From: an uncultured Bacteroidales bacterium
GTDB taxonomy: Bacteria; Bacteroidota; Bacteroidia; Bacteroidales; Paludibacteraceae
Direction of reading: 5' to 3'
DNA: 64,000 nucleotides
Assembly (NCBI GenBank): GCA_900319035.1
Contig: ONMU01000002.1
Span: 36,160 to 100,159, forward strand
Part shown: positions 35,270 through 45,292 of the stretch, one piece after another
Position numbering within the stretch: position 1 is the stretch's first letter
Layout: every line of letters begins with the position of its first letter
Program-made: the position numbers and the translations under genes
Notes under the pieces: generated by a model
Seen by the model: the letters and a program-made list of their open reading frames with translations, nothing else
Database searches by the model: none
Told to the model about the DNA's origin: nothing

Positions 35270-36184
35270 ATGCTAACAGCTATTATTTGTACATATAATC
35301 GGGCAAAGTATATCGGACCGCTATTGGAGAGTATTGCGGCGAATGATTTGCCAAAAGAGGAGTATGAAATACTACTCGTGGATAATAACTGCACGGATAA
35401 TACCCGCGAGGTATGCGATGCATTTATGGTGAAACACCCGGATGTGAACTTTAGATATACAGTAGAGCCGGAACAGGGTTTGTCGGCAGCCAAGAACCGC
35501 GGTATAAAGGAGGCGAAAGGGGAGATAATCGTCTATATAGATGATGACACGTTGGTGGATCCGTGGTATTTGCGAACCTATTCCGAGTGGCTGGCAGCAC
35601 ACCCCGAAACAATGGCTTGCGGAGGACCGATCGAACCGCTCTACGAGACATCTGAACCCGAATGGATGACTCCTTATACGAAAGCCCTTTTGACCGCATG
35701 GATGAACTACGGTGACCATGTGCGTGAGTATCCGAGAGGACGATACCCCGGTGGCGGCAATGCGGCATATAGAAAGTCGGTTTTCGAGCAGGTCGGGCTC
35801 TTTAATACAGCGCTCGGACGCAAAGGAGGTAATCTTATGGGGTCTGAGGAAAAGGATATATTCGATAAGATGCATGCTTTGAAAATGCAGGTACTCTATC
35901 TGCCGTCTCCGATATTACATCATATCATACCGCAAGCAAAGTTAGAGCCTGATTATTTCAACCGACTAACCATCCAGATGGGTATTAGTGAACGTCAGCG
36001 AACTCTTGATATCAGTACGTTGAAATACCTTAAACGCCTTTTCTCGGAATGTGTCAAATGGGGTGGAACAATAGTATTGCTGTGTCTATATACAATCAGT
36101 TTCCACCCCGCTAAAGGATGGAAACTGATACAATTCCGCGCAAATGTAACCAAAGGGTTATTGGGCGTTGTTTCTGCGGCATAA
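35270..36184 (+). CDS. Glycosyltransferase family 2 (WcaA-like)
   Basis: 304 residues. LTAIICTYNRAKYIGPLLES, LLVDNNCTDNTREVC, GLSAAKNRGIKEAKGEIIVY and IDDDTLVDPWYL (DxD) define a GT2 fold; PGGGNAAYRKSVFEQVG is the acceptor-side motif. A hydrophobic segment near residues 260-275 (GTIVLLCLYTISF) may anchor it to the membrane. The 83-bp gap before it holds no promoter I can support. Its 3' end overlaps the convergent YfhO gene by 27 bp. Confidence 0.9.
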   Translation: MLTAIICTYNRAKYIGPLLESIAANDLPKEEYEILLVDNNCTDNTREVCDAFMVKHPDVNFRYTVEPEQGLSAAKNRGIKEAKGEIIVYIDDDTLVDPWYLRTYSEWLAAHPETMACGGPIEPLYETSEPEWMTPYTKALLTAWMNYGDHVREYPRGRYPGGGNAAYRKSVFEQVGLFNTALGRKGGNLMGSEEKDIFDKMHALKMQVLYLPSPILHHIIPQAKLEPDYFNRLTIQMGISERQRTLDISTLKYLKRLFSECVKWGGTIVLLCLYTISFHPAKGWKLIQFRANVTKGLLGVVSAA

Positions 36185-38617
36185 GCAGTTCTGCCACAGA
36201 GGGTTGGTTATACATCCCAAAGCGATAAGCAATAGGAAGATTGTACATGCGTAGCTCCATTTATCTAATTTCAGCGCACTCGGAACAAACTCCATGTTTA
36301 TACGATGTTCGCCAGCCGGAATAACCGCTGAGCGCAAGATATAGTTCACTCTACCGAGTGTTATCTCTTTACCGTCTATATAGATATGCCATCCTTCCGG
36401 ATAATAGATCTCAGAGAATACGGCTACACGGTCGTTCGTAGTTTTGGTATGATACTCTAATTTATTCGGAGCATAGGATGTCATTACAATCTCGTCCTCA
36501 TCACTGGGTGTACCTCTGCATGTCAATATCTCACGGAATTTCTCGTCCGCAACAGCGGTGGTGTGCAAATCCAATGTGTTGAGCGCTGCGCTCTCATCGT
36601 CCGGCGTAGGTACAAACTGGATATCGTTGACAAACCATGCATTACCCATAGCCTCGGGATTCGGCATTACTCCCTGACGGGTGACAATATACTTGGTGTT
36701 AAGCATATTGATCACATTCCAGTTCATTTTGCTGATATGTTCGTCTATCAGGTCTTGATAGCGACGCAGTTTTACAGCAGAATAACCTCCAATAGATTTC
36801 AGACGATAACTTGTGCGCGCGTCATTGAAGGTGTTGGTGTTCAGATTGAGCACGCGGTAGTCGAGGCTCTTGTCTTTCAAAATCTGTTCTTCCCAAGGCT
36901 GCATCTTGAAAAATGCCTCTGCATCTTTGGGCTTCACAAAGTTATTGTTGTTAAAGAAACGCTTGTTAACAGGAACCATGTCTAATAATATAAACATCGC
37001 TAAACCGCAATAAAATAGCAGATGTTTGATGTTTGATGTTTGATTTGTATTCTGTTTCCAAGCGTACCAGAACGTCAGTGAGCATCCCAAAACCACAAAC
37101 AGCAGGCTTCTCCATGCGTCACTCTTGACCATCGATACACGCTGATCAAGGATCGCATCGTAGAGCCATTGGGGCACTTGTCCTTTCCATTGTGCATCGT
37201 ATGAACTCGTCATGTCAAATCCACCGGCAAAGAGGGCTACAAAGAGACAGATACCGGCTGTTACGCCTCCTGCGACCATGATACTTCGACGGAGTTTAGA
37301 CCATTCCACCTTGCCTTCTACGATCTGCTGTACGCCCAAGAAACCTAAGAGCGGCATGGTGATTTCGGCTACCACGAGGATAGATTCCACCGCGCGGAAC
37401 TTATTGTACATCGGGAAATAGTTGAAGAAGAGCTCCGTGAGCCACATCATGTTCTTACCCCAAGCAAGGAAAATGGACATGAGTGTAGCGAAGAGCAATG
37501 CCCATTTATAGGGACCGGGCACAATGAGCAGGCCTAACAGGAACAGGAAGCATACTACTGCGCCCACGTAAACGGCTCCGCTGGTGAACATTTTCTCACC
37601 ATGGTAAGTGGGGGCGTGAGAACAGAAGTTCTCCGCGTCACGTTTAGATATGCCTTGTTTGCGCATAGCCTGACTGAGTTGGCTGTCTTTGCCTAAGTCA
37701 TATCCGCTTGCACCGCCTTCCCAGTTAGGAATAAGGAGCGTCATGGTTTCACCAATGCCGTAACTCCAATCGGTCGCATATTTGAGATCGAGTCCCTCAG
37801 CAGGTTTGTCTTGCGCTTGTTTGGTGAGTTCGCTATGTCCGCCGCGCATGGTTTGCTTGAGATACGATTGATTCATTTCCATCCAACTCAATTTCGAGCC
37901 ATATATCAGCGAAGCGCAGATAATTAATATGCCTATATTGATGCCCAAGTATTTAAACTCTTTATCTCGAATATAGGTATAACATTCTGCAATCAGCAAC
38001 GTACCTATCAGGAGCGCAACATAATAGGTCATTTGCGGATGTACTGAAATACTAATAAAGCCATAGATAAGGGTAATGGGAATTCCTAAAAAGTATTTCT
38101 TCCTGAAAATGGCATATATGCCTCCCACGAACGGTGCCAGGGCTCCTATCGCCAGGGCTTTTGTAACATGTCCCGCAGGAAGAATCAACATGTAATATGT
38201 GGATAATGTAAGCGCAAATGATCCTACGATAGAAAGCCACGGATTGATACCAAAGCAAATCAGCATAAGAAAGAACCCTATTAGGTATCCGCAGATAATT
38301 CCTATTGTGTTCCAATTGCCCGTGAAACCAAGATGAGTAATATTCTCAAGAGTCACTCGAATATCATTTGAAGGTAGTTTTCCTGTTATTTGATATGTAG
38401 GCATACCTCCAAACATAGAGTTAGTCCACCAACTTGTTTCCCCAGTTGTTTGATAATAAGCACGAGCCTCTTGTGCTGCACCTAACCAGTTGTTCGTGTC
38501 GCCTGCGTATAGCACTTTGCCGTCCAAGATAGGGCTGCAGTATAGCACCGCAAAGCCGATAAAGACTACTACTGCCACCAGATACGGGGCAATCTTTTTC
38601 CAATCGATATGTTTCAT
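36158..38617 (-). CDS. YfhO family polytopic membrane protein
   Basis: 819 residues with about a dozen hydrophobic helices: PYLVAVVVFIGFAVLYCSPI at the start, then ILDGKVLYAGDT, and a periplasmic C-terminal part (PEGWHIYIDGKEI, GEHRINMEFVPSALKLD) followed by a final helix. This is the YfhO layout (PF09586), a GT-C-like group implicated in adding sugars to envelope polymers. A CAAACAT heptamer run encodes TNQTSNIKH at about residue 527. Its start touches the stop of the merR-like gene, so they are coupled. Confidence 0.9.
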   Translation of the reverse strand: MKHIDWKKIAPYLVAVVVFIGFAVLYCSPILDGKVLYAGDTNNWLGAAQEARAYYQTTGETSWWTNSMFGGMPTYQITGKLPSNDIRVTLENITHLGFTGNWNTIGIICGYLIGFFLMLICFGINPWLSIVGSFALTLSTYYMLILPAGHVTKALAIGALAPFVGGIYAIFRKKYFLGIPITLIYGFISISVHPQMTYYVALLIGTLLIAECYTYIRDKEFKYLGINIGILIICASLIYGSKLSWMEMNQSYLKQTMRGGHSELTKQAQDKPAEGLDLKYATDWSYGIGETMTLLIPNWEGGASGYDLGKDSQLSQAMRKQGISKRDAENFCSHAPTYHGEKMFTSGAVYVGAVVCFLFLLGLLIVPGPYKWALLFATLMSIFLAWGKNMMWLTELFFNYFPMYNKFRAVESILVVAEITMPLLGFLGVQQIVEGKVEWSKLRRSIMVAGGVTAGICLFVALFAGGFDMTSSYDAQWKGQVPQWLYDAILDQRVSMVKSDAWRSLLFVVLGCSLTFWYAWKQNTNQTSNIKHLLFYCGLAMFILLDMVPVNKRFFNNNNFVKPKDAEAFFKMQPWEEQILKDKSLDYRVLNLNTNTFNDARTSYRLKSIGGYSAVKLRRYQDLIDEHISKMNWNVINMLNTKYIVTRQGVMPNPEAMGNAWFVNDIQFVPTPDDESAALNTLDLHTTAVADEKFREILTCRGTPSDEDEIVMTSYAPNKLEYHTKTTNDRVAVFSEIYYPEGWHIYIDGKEITLGRVNYILRSAVIPAGEHRINMEFVPSALKLDKWSYACTIFLLLIALGCITNPLWQNCLCRRNNAQ

Positions 38618-38946
38618 TATTTAATCATTTTACGTATTTCACATAACTCATCGCGTACCCTCAGCAGGATGTCGAGAGCGGCTTGACGTTCGTCGGAACG
38701 CTTGGTGTTGGAGGATAACTCCTTGCGGATAGCTTCGATGCGGGTGATCTTCAGCTCGTCACGTATGAAACGAATCCGTTTGATCAGTTCTTGATCCTCA
38801 CGCGTGTAGTAACGGTTTCCATGACCGTCCTTACGAGGGGCGAGTTGCTCAAACTGCTTCTCCCAATACCGAAGCGTCGAAGCAGGAACACCTGTCTCGA
38901 TCTCCGTCTCGCGTAACGAGTAATATTTTTTTTCACCGTCCATCAT
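38617..38946 (-). CDS. MerR family transcriptional regulator
   Basis: 109 residues. A winged helix-turn-helix at the N terminus (YYSLRETEIETGVPASTLRY, WEKQFEQLAPRKDGHGNRYY) followed by a helix with RFIRDELKITRIEAIRKEL. There is no C-terminal ligand-binding domain, only a short amphipathic tail. It is a common single-copy Bacteroidota regulator found next to the LysM transglycosylase; its targets are unknown. Translation is coupled to YfhO by a stop/start overlap. Confidence 0.9.
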   Translation of the reverse strand: MMDGEKKYYSLRETEIETGVPASTLRYWEKQFEQLAPRKDGHGNRYYTREDQELIKRIRFIRDELKITRIEAIRKELSSNTKRSDERQAALDILLRVRDELCEIRKMIK

Positions 38947-38994
38947 ACATCTTACATCTTACATCTTACATCTTACATCTTACATCTTACATCT
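38944..38994. repeat. ATCTTAC heptamer array
   Basis: Seven ACATCTT units in tandem between merR-like and mltD-like genes. The same heptamer occurs in the 33-bp repeats at 11002. Confidence 0.95.
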
Positions 38995-40339
38995 ACTTAC
39001 ATATCTTCAGCTTCTTTCCCTCGCGTATATTATCGTTTTTCAGACCGTTCCATTGTCGGAGTTGTTTCACGGAGCAATGGAATTTCTTGGCAATACCGCC
39101 TAAGGTATCTCCTCGTTTGATGGTGTAATACGTGACACCGTTCACGCGGTAAGCACCCGTGATCGAGGTCACTTTCGCCATATCGATCTCCGCACGGCGG
39201 TTATTAATAAGACTGTCTGCTTTGTACGTCAGGATCGTGTCCTGCAGGTCGATGTACATACCCACTTTCTCGCTCGGCAGACAGAGCGCATAGACGCTCC
39301 CTCCGGGCAGAATATCACGCGAATACTGCGGGTTAAGACGACGCAGTTCGTTGATGTCTATTCCCAAGTTCTCACTCACCTGCTGTAAATGCAGTCGTTT
39401 GGTGGTACGAATGGTATCGGTCATCATCGCTTTCTCCACCGGTGCTTTGCAAATACCGTGTTCTTGACCGTAGTTCATCGCATAGTTGGCAGCAATGAAG
39501 ATAGGCACGTAGTTACGCGTCTCGCGCGGCAGGTAAGGATAGATAGACCAGAAATCGCGTTTGCCTCCTGCTCTTCGGATTGCTTTATTCACATTGCCGC
39601 TTCCGCAGTTATAAGCAGCGATGACCAAGTTCCAATCATGATAGATCGTGTACATGCTACTGAGGAACCGGCAAGCTGCATCGGTTGCTTTGATCACATC
39701 CATACGTTCGTCCACCAGCGAGTTCACCTCCAGACCGAACAGTTTGCCGGTAGCAGGCATGAACTGCCAAAGACCTGCCGCTCCCGCATGAGAACGAGCC
39801 ATAGGATTGAGAGCGGACTCAATGATCGGCAGACAGCAAAGCTCGTACGGCAGTTTATAACGGCAAAGGGCTTCCTCGAAGATCGGGAAGTAATAGTCGC
39901 TCATGCGCATCATACGCGCCACTTGTTTCGGGTTTCGCTTGACGTACCTTAATATAAACGCGCGCACGCGCTCGTTATAGGGCAACTCAATGACGCACGG
40001 CAGAGCCTGCAGACGTGCCTTATAAACGGAGTCGGGCAGGGTAGTGGTGTCATGCGTGAGCACGCAGCCGGTGGTGTCTAACCATTGTAGTGACAGATCG
40101 AGCGCACGCATCTCTATGTCGGTCAGTTCGCTGTCGTTCCATTGCGTGTAATACGGGATAAATGCCGGAACAGGCGCCATACTGTCCGTCACCAGACTGT
40201 CTGCCACTTGTAGCGGCACTAATTCCAGCGACTCTACGTCGGTGGAGTCGGTCGTGAGACTGTCGGGTTGATTGATTTCTTGTGCATAGGCAGTTCCAAA
40301 CGCTGCCAGCACGCATAATAAAATAAGTATCTTTTTCAA
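38993..40339 (-). CDS. MltD-like lytic transglycosylase with LysM domains
   Basis: 448 residues with a signal peptide (ending AYAQ). The SLT domain (about 150-290) contains IIESALNPMARSHAGAAGLW with the catalytic Glu, QFMPATG and IAAYNCGSGNVNKAI. A degenerate LysM (about 310-350) and a clear C-terminal LysM (TYYTIKRGDTLGGIAKKFHC) follow. It cleaves peptidoglycan with formation of 1,6-anhydro ends. It overlaps the DUF5683 gene upstream by 4 bp and belongs to the parA-parB operon. Confidence 0.93.
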   Translation of the reverse strand: MKKILILLCVLAAFGTAYAQEINQPDSLTTDSTDVESLELVPLQVADSLVTDSMAPVPAFIPYYTQWNDSELTDIEMRALDLSLQWLDTTGCVLTHDTTTLPDSVYKARLQALPCVIELPYNERVRAFILRYVKRNPKQVARMMRMSDYYFPIFEEALCRYKLPYELCCLPIIESALNPMARSHAGAAGLWQFMPATGKLFGLEVNSLVDERMDVIKATDAACRFLSSMYTIYHDWNLVIAAYNCGSGNVNKAIRRAGGKRDFWSIYPYLPRETRNYVPIFIAANYAMNYGQEHGICKAPVEKAMMTDTIRTTKRLHLQQVSENLGIDINELRRLNPQYSRDILPGGSVYALCLPSEKVGMYIDLQDTILTYKADSLINNRRAEIDMAKVTSITGAYRVNGVTYYTIKRGDTLGGIAKKFHCSVKQLRQWNGLKNDNIREGKKLKICK

Positions 40340-40974
40340 AATCGTATAGCTAATTTGAGTTCTGTACTTTGACGGCGTTGTTCGTCAAAATTAATCTGCG
40401 GTTCTATATTCACGGACAAATCCGGAGAGATGTCATAATCGAAGAGCTGTGCATCCACGTACGCATCAATCAGCGAAAGGGTATAGACAATCACTGTAGC
40501 CAAGATCGAGTAATCCCTATAACGCCGATACATATCCTGATTGCTCTTGAGCGTCTTGAGCCATGTATCTTTACCTCCCACACGCGCTAGATCGTAGCCG
40601 TCGGGCAGGATCGCGATATAGCTCTTGCTCGCATCTTCAGTCACCGTCCCGGCTTCGTTGTCTTTGTAGAGATCCAGATAGGCATTCCGGTAACTCTGGT
40701 AGCGGTTTTGGTTAAAACTGATAGCATAGCCGCATCCCATGAAGGCGCCATAGACGATCGGGAGTTTCCAGTACGACTTATTGTATATCTGTCCCGCTCC
40801 GGGCAGGATAGCAGCTAACCAAGTTGCCTTGATAGCGTCGGGTTTCTTGGTCAGATCGATATAGTACTGGTACTCGTCCACCTTTGTGGTGTCCGTGTGA
40901 TGATAAATGGTGTCCTGATTGGCATGTAGCGCAAGAGGAAGCCATAGTAATATGATCAATAGCAGTTTTTTCAA
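40336..40974 (-). CDS. DUF5683 family membrane/envelope protein
   Basis: 212 residues. A signal peptide (LLLIILLWLPLALHAN) precedes the DUF5683 core: KPDAIKATWLAAILPGAGQI, YNKSYWKLPIVYGAFMGCGY, DYSILATVIVYTLSLIDAYV with two or three transmembrane helices, and a barrel-like C terminus (KLAIRF). Function unknown; the gene is regularly found between parB and mltD in Bacteroidales. 4-bp overlaps on both sides show a coupled operon. Confidence 0.88.
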   Translation of the reverse strand: MKKLLLIILLWLPLALHANQDTIYHHTDTTKVDEYQYYIDLTKKPDAIKATWLAAILPGAGQIYNKSYWKLPIVYGAFMGCGYAISFNQNRYQSYRNAYLDLYKDNEAGTVTEDASKSYIAILPDGYDLARVGGKDTWLKTLKSNQDMYRRYRDYSILATVIVYTLSLIDAYVDAQLFDYDISPDLSVNIEPQINFDEQRRQSTELKLAIRF

Positions 40975-41801
40975 CGTAGTTTGGCAGCTATTTGGTTCAA
41001 TTCATTCTCGTTGGTATAAGCGATGATGACCTTACCGTCTTGTATCTTCACTTTCAGTCCGGTTGCCTCGCTTAGCTCTTGTTGCAAAGCCTCATAAGGA
41101 TTCGTTCCTTTTTCTTTGGTCTTCTTCACTTCGCTCTTGTCTTCTTGCGCCAACTGCTCCACTTTGCGAACGGATAATCCTTCGCGCAGTATCCGCTGGT
41201 ACAACGCCAACTGCCTTTCGGCAGAAGGAGTAGCAAGAATCGCACGGGCATGTCCCATATCGATCTTCTTCTCTTTGATGCCCACTTGAATCTCTGCGGG
41301 CAGTTTGAGCAAACGAAGATAGTTGGCTACCGTCGCGCGTTTCTTACCCACGCGCTCAGACATCCTTTCCTGCGTCAGGTTGTAGTCATCCATCAGACGC
41401 TGATAAGCCAGTGCTATCTCAATGGCATCGAGGTCTTCACGCTGAATATTCTCGATGAGGGCCCATTCCATCACTTGCTCGTCTTTGGCAGTACGGATAT
41501 ACGCAGGGATACGCTCCAGACCGGCTATCTTGCTAGCTCTGAAACGCCGTTCACCGGCGATGATCATATACGTACCGTCTCCATTGTCACGCAAGGTGAT
41601 CGGAGAGATGACCCCATGTTCGCGGATAGAGTCTGCCAATTCCTGCAAAGCTTCTTCGTCAAACGTACGACGCGGCTGATCGGGATTAGCGACGATCTTC
41701 TCCAGCTCGATCTCCGAGATCGAACTACCGCCGTTCGTATCTACATGCGAGGTGTCGATGAGTGCATCGAGTCCTCGTCCAAGTCCTGTAAACTTTTTCA
41801 T
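40971..41801 (-). CDS. parB: ParB chromosome-partitioning protein
   Basis: 276 residues. N-terminal KFTGLGRGLDALI, then the ParB nuclease-like/CTPase domain (IVANPDQPRRTFDEEALQEL, IIAGERRFRAS), the helix-turn-helix (NLTQERMSERVGKKRATVAN) and a C-terminal dimerisation region. It binds parS sites and loads SMC. No parS copy (TGTTNCACGTGAAACA type) was noticed in this window. Confidence 0.95.
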   Translation of the reverse strand: MKKFTGLGRGLDALIDTSHVDTNGGSSISEIELEKIVANPDQPRRTFDEEALQELADSIREHGVISPITLRDNGDGTYMIIAGERRFRASKIAGLERIPAYIRTAKDEQVMEWALIENIQREDLDAIEIALAYQRLMDDYNLTQERMSERVGKKRATVANYLRLLKLPAEIQVGIKEKKIDMGHARAILATPSAERQLALYQRILREGLSVRKVEQLAQEDKSEVKKTKEKGTNPYEALQQELSEATGLKVKIQDGKVIIAYTNENELNQIAAKLR

Positions 41802-42562
41802 TTATTTCGTGTAATCAATTCTTTGGCTAATGCTATATAATTCTGTGCTCCCTTGGAAGAAGGATCGTACTCCAATACGGAAACGCCGTGGGAAGGAGCC
41901 TCGCTCAGACGTACGTTACGGGCAATGACGGTGTTGAAAACAAGGTCGCCGAAGTGACGTTTCACCTCTTCGTACACCTGATTGCTCAACCTCAGACGGT
42001 TGTCGAACATCGTCAGCAGGAATCCCTCTACCTTGAGACTCGGGTTCAGTTTCGATTTGATGATCTTGATCGTATTGAGCAGTTTGGCGATACCTTCGAG
42101 AGCGAAGAACTCGCATTGCACCGGGATGATCACACTGTCGCTGGCTGTCAGCGCATTGACGGTGATCAGTCCCAACGACGGACTGCAGTCAATCAGTATA
42201 TAGTCGTATTCGTCACGTACTTGTGCAAGCACGTTCTTGAGTAGCTGTTCGCGGTGCTCCATATTGAGCATCTCTATCTCTGCTCCCACGAGGTCGATAT
42301 GACTCGGAATAAGGTACAAGTTCTTGGTATTGGTCTCCACCACAGCCGAATGCGGATCTACACCGTTCACCAGACACTCATAGATGGTGTTGTCCAACTC
42401 TTGTATCTCTACGCCCAAACCCGACGAGGTGTTCGCCTGCGGGTCTGCGTCAATGAGCAGCACACGCTTACCTTGGGTTGCCAAAGCTGCGGCTAAGTTG
42501 ATAGAGGTGGTGGTTTTACCAACGCCTCCTTTTTGGTTCGCTAATGAAATAACTTTACTCAT
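41798..42562 (-). CDS. parA: ParA/Soj partition ATPase
   Basis: 254 residues. Deviant Walker A KGGVGKTTTSINLA at the N terminus, LLIDADPQANTSSGLG, DYILIDCSPSLGLITVNAL and RNVRLSEAPSHG are the standard ParA blocks. It drives segregation of ParB-parS complexes. It overlaps parB and the GT9 gene by 4 bp each. Confidence 0.96.
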   Translation of the reverse strand: MSKVISLANQKGGVGKTTTSINLAAALATQGKRVLLIDADPQANTSSGLGVEIQELDNTIYECLVNGVDPHSAVVETNTKNLYLIPSHIDLVGAEIEMLNMEHREQLLKNVLAQVRDEYDYILIDCSPSLGLITVNALTASDSVIIPVQCEFFALEGIAKLLNTIKIIKSKLNPSLKVEGFLLTMFDNRLRLSNQVYEEVKRHFGDLVFNTVIARNVRLSEAPSHGVSVLEYDPSSKGAQNYIALAKELITRNK

Positions 42563-43548
42563 ATCTGTTGTATTATTGTTTCTGCTTGTATTTCGCGGCA
42601 GGCATAATTACCATACCGGCAATGATTCGTACCATGACAGGTGCATGGTCGGCAACGCAGGTCGTTGCGTTGAATGATGTCTTCTGCCTTCTGTTTCCAG
42701 CCCGCAAAGCCGATGATAGGATGTGTGGCGCACCATACACTGATGGCTCGTAGTCCGACCAGACTTGACAAATGCTGGTTTGCGCTATGCATACAGATCA
42801 TCACATCCAATGACCGCATCAGTTCCAGTTCTTGCTCCAACGGCAGTTGTCCGGCTACGCTGATGGTTCTGGGATAAACACTTGCCCATTGCCGTAACAT
42901 CTCACATTCGATTGCTCCTGCTCCGAAGAGAAAAACGTGCGTCTGTTCGTCTGCTGTCAGTCTGGCAAGCACCTCTTTGGAGATGCGGTAAGGCAGCATG
43001 TTCGATTTCGATTTGGCGAAAGGTGCGATACCTATCCATCGTCCTTCTTTGGTACCGAAGAGTTTCTGCACGGCGTTCGCAGCACGTTTGTTAACCGGCA
43101 GTGCAGTAAAGTCCGTGTCGGTCTCTAATCCTGCACGACGGAAGGTGTCGCGGTAACGCTCAAACTCACTCGGCAGGCTTTTCTTTCCGATGCCCCAAAC
43201 GGTAATCAGGTGTTTGCGAATCCGTCCGTAACGAACACGTGTCACCTTTTTGCCGCTCAGCCACATCAGTACTCCCAACACGCGCGTACGCGGTATGTTC
43301 TGTAGATCAATGACTGCATCGACCTGACCTCGCAACTCTTTCCATAAGGCAAACACCCCTTTCCAATTCAGACGATTATCCACCTCATGGTACGTCACGT
43401 TGGGGAACGAGGCGAACATCGCGCTCAGCTCTTTCTTACCTGCTATGATGAACCGGTCATTCGGATACCGACGGCTCAGCGATGCAATCACCGGAACGGT
43501 CATTGCCACATTACCCAATGTCGCCAAACGAATTACCAAGTACGTCAT
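42559..43548 (-). CDS. Glycosyltransferase family 9 (heptosyltransferase-like)
   Basis: 329 residues. VIRLATLGNVAMTVPVIASL at the N terminus and VDAVIDLQN, IGIAPFAKSK, FLFGAGAIECEML and VMICMHSANQHLSSL match GT9. A Cys-rich end (CRPCTCHGTNHC) is usual in Bacteroidota members. It probably transfers heptose or a related sugar in LPS core synthesis. First gene of the parA-parB-DUF5683-mltD operon. Confidence 0.9.
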   Translation of the reverse strand: MTYLVIRLATLGNVAMTVPVIASLSRRYPNDRFIIAGKKELSAMFASFPNVTYHEVDNRLNWKGVFALWKELRGQVDAVIDLQNIPRTRVLGVLMWLSGKKVTRVRYGRIRKHLITVWGIGKKSLPSEFERYRDTFRRAGLETDTDFTALPVNKRAANAVQKLFGTKEGRWIGIAPFAKSKSNMLPYRISKEVLARLTADEQTHVFLFGAGAIECEMLRQWASVYPRTISVAGQLPLEQELELMRSLDVMICMHSANQHLSSLVGLRAISVWCATHPIIGFAGWKQKAEDIIQRNDLRCRPCTCHGTNHCRYGNYACREIQAETIIQQI

Positions 43549-43577
43549 ATAAGCATTCAGTTTTCAGAATTCAGCAT

Positions 43578-44432
43578 TCAGTTTTTAGGTCCGTTCCATT
43601 CGCTCCATGTGGCACCGAAATAATAGGTCAGCGTGTCGCCAAGTACATACGGACGAACGGCAACGAGGTTGCCATCCACCGTGTCCGTCAGAGTAGCATC
43701 CGGTGTGCGGACAGTAAGGCGGATTCGACCTTGCGAAGTAGAACCGTTGTAGTCATAGTTCATCTGTGCAGCCGTCTTGTCGCTCAGTGCATCTTCCGTA
43801 TATTGTACGGTGAACAGGTCATAGGACACTTGGTCGATCGTATCGTGCATGTAGATACCGCCTCCGGCAAGAAGTTGCAGGTTCGCTGCCTGCGGATCAT
43901 CGCTTGTCAGTACTACATCCGCTTGATTAAGAGGCTCGTTTGCCTTGGCGGTGATGGTGATTGACTCTTGCAAAATATGTCCTGCTACCAGCAGACTGTC
44001 GTACTCCAAACGGAAAACGAACTTGTCCGGTGTTTGCTCCAGTATCTCCCAACGGTCATACGCGCCGCCGATCCAAGTCTTGCCTTCAGCGATAACCACC
44101 AGACCACCGGCTCCGCAGGTATGTCCCACTTTATAGCAGTCCAGACCCTTACCGTAGTTAATATGGTAAGGCAGACCTAACACATGCTCGCGGTAGTAGA
44201 AACTATCTACCACCAACTCGGGACTTGCCTTTAGCCACAGATCCACGCCGTTACTCGGGTTCTCCGGTCTCAATGCCGGTCCGTACATGCGGAATGCAGC
44301 ATACTCGTTTTCCCACGCAAAGTCATCCTTGCGTTCCGGAACAAAACGTCCGTACACTTTCGGCTGTACTGCCTCTTTCTGACATGCACTCAGCGTGAGC
44401 ACCATCAATGCAAAAAATACTATCTTTTTCAT
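43578..44432 (-). CDS. DUF4861 family lipoprotein
   Basis: 284 residues. The lipoprotein signal MKKIVFFALMVLTLSAC gives Cys17 as anchor. The DUF4861 pattern includes FAWENEYAAFRMYGPALRPE, SNGVDLWLKASPELVVDSFY and GKGLDCYKVGHTCGAGGLVV. It follows kduD with a 4-bp overlap and is third in a kduI-kduD-DUF4861 set, pointing to a role in handling pectin- or glycosaminoglycan-derived uronic acids. Whether it is an enzyme or a binding protein is unknown. Confidence 0.87.
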   Translation of the reverse strand: MKKIVFFALMVLTLSACQKEAVQPKVYGRFVPERKDDFAWENEYAAFRMYGPALRPENPSNGVDLWLKASPELVVDSFYYREHVLGLPYHINYGKGLDCYKVGHTCGAGGLVVIAEGKTWIGGAYDRWEILEQTPDKFVFRLEYDSLLVAGHILQESITITAKANEPLNQADVVLTSDDPQAANLQLLAGGGIYMHDTIDQVSYDLFTVQYTEDALSDKTAAQMNYDYNGSTSQGRIRLTVRTPDATLTDTVDGNLVAVRPYVLGDTLTYYFGATWSEWNGPKN

Positions 44433-45232
44433 TTCGGTTGTCTGCCAATATACGCGAGAATTCCGCCATCGACATAAATAATCTGACCGTTCACAGCGTC
44501 CGAAGCGTGTGAAGCGAGGAACACAGCTGTGCCGCCTAACTCATCTGCCTCTAACCAACGACCCGCAGGAGTCTTCGCGCAGATGAACGCATCGAACGGA
44601 TGCTTGCTGCCGTCCGGCTGCGGCTCACGAAGCGGAGCTGTCTGCGGTGTAGCGATATAACCCGGGCCAAGACCGTTGCACTGGATATTGTACTCGCCGT
44701 ACTCCGAGCAGATATTACGGGTTAACATCTTCAATCCGCCCTTAGCAGCGGCATACGCGCTGACAGTCTCACGACCAAGTTCCGACATCATCGAGCAGAT
44801 ATTGATGATCTTTCCTTCGCGTCTCTCCATCATCTCCGGCAGAACCGCTGCTGCTACGATATATGGAGCCACGAGGTCGATGTCAATCACTTGTTGGAAC
44901 TCCTCACGCTTCATCTCGTGCATCGGGATGCGTTTGATGATACCGGCGTTGTTCACAAGGATATCTATCTGTCCCACTTCGGTGTGGATCTGCTCCACGA
45001 GAGCCTTAACGGCTTTCTCGTCCGTCACGTCACACACATAACCATGTACGTTCGTGATACCTTCTGCGCGGTATAGCTCGTACGCTTTCTCAATCGCCTC
45101 CTGACTGCGGGCATTGAAGATGATGTGACTTGCTCCTGCTTGTGCAAAAGCTTTCGCAATCGCGAATCCTATTCCGTAGCAACCGCCTGTAACCCAAGCG
45201 TTCTTGCCTTCCAAAGAAAATAAATTTTTCAT
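44429..45232 (-). CDS. kduD: KduD-like 2-dehydro-3-deoxy-D-gluconate 5-dehydrogenase (SDR)
   Basis: 267 residues from the ATG at 45232 (MKNLFSLEGKNAWVTGGCYG). The SDR signature TGGCYGIGFAIAKAFAQAG, NNAGIIKR, SMMSEL and the catalytic YAAAKGG are intact. It reduces 2,5-diketo-3-deoxygluconate to 2-keto-3-deoxygluconate in uronate breakdown. kduI directly upstream makes its substrate. The gene at 43578 overlaps its stop. Confidence 0.92.
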   Translation of the reverse strand: MKNLFSLEGKNAWVTGGCYGIGFAIAKAFAQAGASHIIFNARSQEAIEKAYELYRAEGITNVHGYVCDVTDEKAVKALVEQIHTEVGQIDILVNNAGIIKRIPMHEMKREEFQQVIDIDLVAPYIVAAAVLPEMMERREGKIINICSMMSELGRETVSAYAAAKGGLKMLTRNICSEYGEYNIQCNGLGPGYIATPQTAPLREPQPDGSKHPFDAFICAKTPAGRWLEADELGGTAVFLASHASDAVNGQIIYVDGGILAYIGRQPK

Positions 45233-45292
45233 AAATCGTCCATTTAAATCAATCGTCAATCAATCGTACCTCGTCAATTGTTCAATCGTCAA